DNA of 64,000 bases from Pseudanabaena sp. (GTDB taxonomy: Bacteria > Cyanobacteriota > Cyanobacteriia > Pseudanabaenales > Pseudanabaenaceae), in the NCBI GenBank assembly GCA_003249015.1, contig QBLS01000006.1, positions 124,001 to 188,000 on the forward strand, read 5' to 3'. A program made the translations under genes and the position numbers. Below the pieces are notes generated by a model. The model searched no databases. It was not told the origin of the DNA and saw only the letters and a program-made list of their open reading frames with translations. Within the stretch, counting starts at the first letter, position 1; the number at the start of each line of letters is the position of its first letter. This document shows positions 61,739-64,000 of the stretch, piece after piece.

Positions 61739-63526
61739 TTACCAATCACTGCCTGCGCCACCACCATCGCTACTACCGCCTCCAAAATCACTAGAGGAAC
61801 TTCCATAATCGCCACTATAGGAACTGTCATAGCTACTAGAATCACTACTAGAACTGCTATAGCTAGAATCGCTAGAACTGTAGTCACTAGAACTGTAGTC
61901 ACTAGAACTATAGTCGCTCGTATAACTGCTAGCTGTAACTATGTCTTCGCGCTGATCGTAAGCAAAAACACAGCCGCAGAAATGACAGGTATACACCGTT
62001 TGCTTCACTAATCGAGTAGAGGAAATCTTCTCTTTTTGTTGGCGATCGCTCTTTTTATTCTTTTTAGGTGGGGCGATCGCTTTTTCGATAGTCTGTTCTG
62101 AAACGTCAACTGCATAGGACTTACAATGGGCGCAAATACTAGCGCTCCTATCAATGCGTTGAACTAGATAAACCTGTTCTCTTAGGAGGGGTAAGTTCAG
62201 TTCAGATTCTCGCCATCCCCGAAATTCTAATTTCCCTAGCGATCGCGCCGCTAATTCCTGTGGAGTTAGTACATTTTCGATTTCTTGTTCTGTTAGTTCT
62301 TGGGGAGGCTTACCTGTGCGATCGCTACGATAATCTCTCTGCCGCTTCAAACTCAAATAAGGATTTACCAAAATTGCCCAAGCCAAAGCAATTATAGTCC
62401 CGACCAACAACATGACAATGATTCCATTTTCACTCCAAGCTGTCGTCATTAAAAAGCCAAAAAAGCCACTCAACAACGACAGTAATCCCGCAATTAAGAG
62501 TGATACTCCCACTGAGAGCCAAGGCAAACTAGGGGAAATAATGCGACTAATCAGCAGTCCCCACAGCCATCCCATACTGCCAGCCAGTCCAAAGACAACC
62601 CAAGTCATGCGATCGCTTTGCCAAAATTCGGCTTCAGGATGCATCAAGACAAATTGCCAAAATCCATATATCAATCCAATTCCCAATATCCATCCACTCG
62701 CTAAAATATTGATGGCTAAGTTAGGGATTTTAACTTCGCCGCGATCGCTTTTAAGTGGGTAAACTTGAGCGAGTAAGGCAGGAAATGAATAGGAAGCTAA
62801 TGGCTGAGAAGAGGGAAATGATTCAGTGTTAAATCCTTGGGTGGGGATAGGTACTTGGATCGGCGTGAAGCTTAACGACAGCACTTGCACCGTGCTAAGA
62901 AGCGCCCAACCTGTACCAATGGCTACCATGAGCCAAGGAATCCCCACAAAGATCATCGGCATCCAATTTGGAAAAATCGTATTAGGAAGTCGTGATTCTA
63001 AGCGTTGGGCGATCGTATTTACACCTTGTATAATTCCTGTTCCAAATTGCTGCTGCTTAAATGATGGTACTATCTCTTTTTGAATTAAAGCCCCAACTTC
63101 TCCATCGGGTAGTATTGTATTTAATCCTTTGCCAGTAACAATTTCAATGCGTTGATCGCTTTTGCTGATCAACATTAACACCCCATTGTTCGTTTCTCTT
63201 TTACCTATACCCAATGTGTTAAATAGCTTGACTGCAAAGATCCGTGCAGATGCTTCTGCTTCGATTTTTGGGATAGTTATGATCGCGAATTCAGCGCTGG
63301 TTCTACCAACTAGCTTGTTGATGCGAAGATTCAAGTTTAATTCTGTTTGCCAGTCCAACAATTCAGCGCGATCATAAATCCACTGCTGCTTCCCATCCTT
63401 TTGTTGTGGACTAATCCAATCGCTGATCGAATCAGCGATCGCAATCGGTTGCACCAACAGTAGGCTTGCTAAAACTATGCCAATCAATAAGCCTAAGTTT
63501 TGATGGAAGCTCTTGAAAAAAGACAT
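61739..63526 (-). CDS. TPM-domain membrane protein with zinc-ribbon-like segment
   Basis: About 595 residues from ATG 63526; this start yields a signal/TM (MSFFKSFHQNLGLLIGIVLA), whereas the longer frame to 63691 translates a repeat element. A TPM domain (about 45-190) carries WIYDRAELLDWQ and IEIVTGKGLNTILPDGEVG. Membrane segments lie near 195-215 and several between 280 and 405. Cys pairs CAHCKSY and CHFCGCVF form a zinc-ribbon-like site. The C-terminus is Ser/Tyr/Gly-rich and ends in DW. TPM proteins are linked to PSII repair in cyanobacteria and plants (recalled for the family); the role here is not shown. Confidence 0.85.
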   Translation of the reverse strand: MSFFKSFHQNLGLLIGIVLASLLLVQPIAIADSISDWISPQQKDGKQQWIYDRAELLDWQTELNLNLRINKLVGRTSAEFAIITIPKIEAEASARIFAVKLFNTLGIGKRETNNGVLMLISKSDQRIEIVTGKGLNTILPDGEVGALIQKEIVPSFKQQQFGTGIIQGVNTIAQRLESRLPNTIFPNWMPMIFVGIPWLMVAIGTGWALLSTVQVLSLSFTPIQVPIPTQGFNTESFPSSQPLASYSFPALLAQVYPLKSDRGEVKIPNLAINILASGWILGIGLIYGFWQFVLMHPEAEFWQSDRMTWVVFGLAGSMGWLWGLLISRIISPSLPWLSVGVSLLIAGLLSLLSGFFGFLMTTAWSENGIIVMLLVGTIIALAWAILVNPYLSLKRQRDYRSDRTGKPPQELTEQEIENVLTPQELAARSLGKLEFRGWRESELNLPLLREQVYLVQRIDRSASICAHCKSYAVDVSEQTIEKAIAPPKKNKKSDRQQKEKISSTRLVKQTVYTCHFCGCVFAYDQREDIVTASSYTSDYSSSDYSSSDYSSSDSSYSSSSSDSSSYDSSYSGDYGSSSSDFGGGSSDGGGAGSDW

Positions 63527-63569
63527 AGCATTTAATAGCTTACTTGTGACTACCCTAGCAATATATCCT

Positions 63570-63674
63570 AATACCAAGTAAAGAAATGGCGTAGCCATTT
63601 CTTTATTTAAAGACCCATACTGGGTTTGGTTTTCAATTCTCAAAAGTGTAGTTATACTTTTGGGAATTGGTATT
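63570..63674. mobile_element. MITE-like element, family B (complete copy)
   Basis: A 105-bp element bounded by AATACCAA (63570-63577) and TTGGTATT (63667-63674). Inside are AAAGAAATGGC...GCCATTTCTTT and CAAAAGTGTA...TACTTTTGGG hairpins. Degenerate relatives lie near 38.4, 39.2 and 46.3 kb. Confidence 0.6.
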
Positions 63675-63743
63675 ACTCCCTTCCTACTCAAAAATTATGT
63701 GGTGCGGCGCTTCACGTCGCCAATCATCTTATTCAATCCTAAT

Positions 63744-63776
63744 AAAAAAGCACCGCTTTAAGGCGGTGCTTTTTTT
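63744..63776 (-). terminator. Intrinsic terminator of psbM
   Basis: AAAAAAGCACCGC and GCGGTGCTTTTTT form a 13-bp stem around TTTAAG, 15 nt after the psbM stop codon on the minus strand. Confidence 0.85.
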
Positions 63777-63790
63777 AAATAACAGAACTG

Positions 63791-63910
63791 TTACTTATTT
63801 GCCTGACCTTCTTCACGGCTGGCTGTTTGAATATACAGGGTTAACAAGAAAACAGTAGGTACAAATACGGCTAACACAGTTGCCAATAAACCAAGAAAAT
63901 TAACTTCCAT
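63791..63910 (-). CDS. psbM: Photosystem II reaction centre protein M
   Basis: A 39-residue single-helix thylakoid membrane protein of photosystem II at the dimer interface. The sequence ([20 protein letters not shown] and on to [11 protein letters not shown]) is the PsbM pattern: one hydrophobic helix (about 5-26) and the conserved YIQTASR end. ATG 63910 and TAA 63791-63793 give a typical length. It is followed by a clear terminator, and an A/T-rich region upstream (63911 on) should carry its promoter. Confidence 0.95.
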   Translation of the reverse strand: MEVNFLGLLATVLAVFVPTVFLLTLYIQTASREEGQANK

Positions 63911-64000
63911 AATTTTGATTCTCTATTTTGATTTTATTTTAAATACCAAGTAGATCAGCACAATTAAAACCTGAAATCAAAGATTATTTCGCCCGCGTAG

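Noticed and set aside
63527-63691. 55-residue N-terminal extension of the TPM-domain protein
   Set aside because: It translates the family B repeat element and precedes a clear signal/TM start at 63526.

Overview
The window is from a filamentous-type cyanobacterium, most likely Pseudanabaena or a close relative (genus is inference). The evidence is the very frequent HIP1 octamer GCGATCGC, a psbM gene (photosystem II) at the right edge, cyanobacterial genes such as a cruG-like glycosyltransferase and a CHASE2 cyclase, and many small palindromic dispersed repeats. No tRNA, rRNA or transposase gene was recognised.

Layout. 1-4.7 kb: CHASE2 nucleotide cyclase, cruG-like glycosyltransferase, cysK. 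4.9-7.6 kb: a small accessory patch with a conserved hypothetical, a DUF2281 protein, a start-less EVE-like gene and two toxin-antitoxin pairs. 8.2-15.6 kb: a degenerate histidine kinase, then a co-directional redox/signalling cluster (secreted protein, membrane protein, membrane-anchored flavin/2Fe-2S reductase, two-domain VOC protein, DUF5996-like protein, ferredoxin-pseudocyclase fusion, secreted protein). 16.3-32.8 kb: a complete type I-D CRISPR-Cas locus. 33-51 kb: housekeeping genes (prmA, SPOR protein, sigma-like factor, NlpC/P60, FAD oxidoreductase, ABC ATPase, rpe, rhodanese, TrpE/PabB-like enzyme, pentapeptide protein, PmbA/TldE, methyltransferase), separated by palindromic terminators and MITE-like elements. 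51-58 kb: a 1966-residue multidomain exported-type protein bracketed by a duplicated methyltransferase 3' end. 58-64 kb: smc, a TPM-domain protein, psbM.

The CRISPR locus holds cas3' (helicase), cas10d (with HD nuclease), csc2/cas7d, csc1/cas5d, cas6, cas4, cas1, cas2 and an array of 21 repeats and 20 spacers. Accessory genes are inserted throughout: a Uma2 nuclease coupled to cas3, an MNT/HEPN toxin-antitoxin pair and a coiled-coil protein between cas3 and cas10d, a PD-(D/E)XK-like protein between cas10d and csc2, a small conserved protein after csc1, an opposite-strand gene before cas6, and a four-helix-bundle protein after cas6.

The most striking observation is between cas3 and the MNT/HEPN block. 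Two degenerate copies of the CRISPR repeat, on the minus strand, enclose a 34-nt pseudo-spacer. Its first 16 nt match exactly a site 84 bp away that has GTT immediately 5', the type I-D PAM, and that site sits in the presumed promoter/leader region of the toxin-antitoxin and cas10d genes. This has the architecture of a crRNA-like regulatory guide (CreTA/CreR-type logic), which I do not know to be described for type I-D. I propose that the I-D effector represses the downstream genes, so that loss of the effector would derepress either the cas genes or the HEPN toxin.
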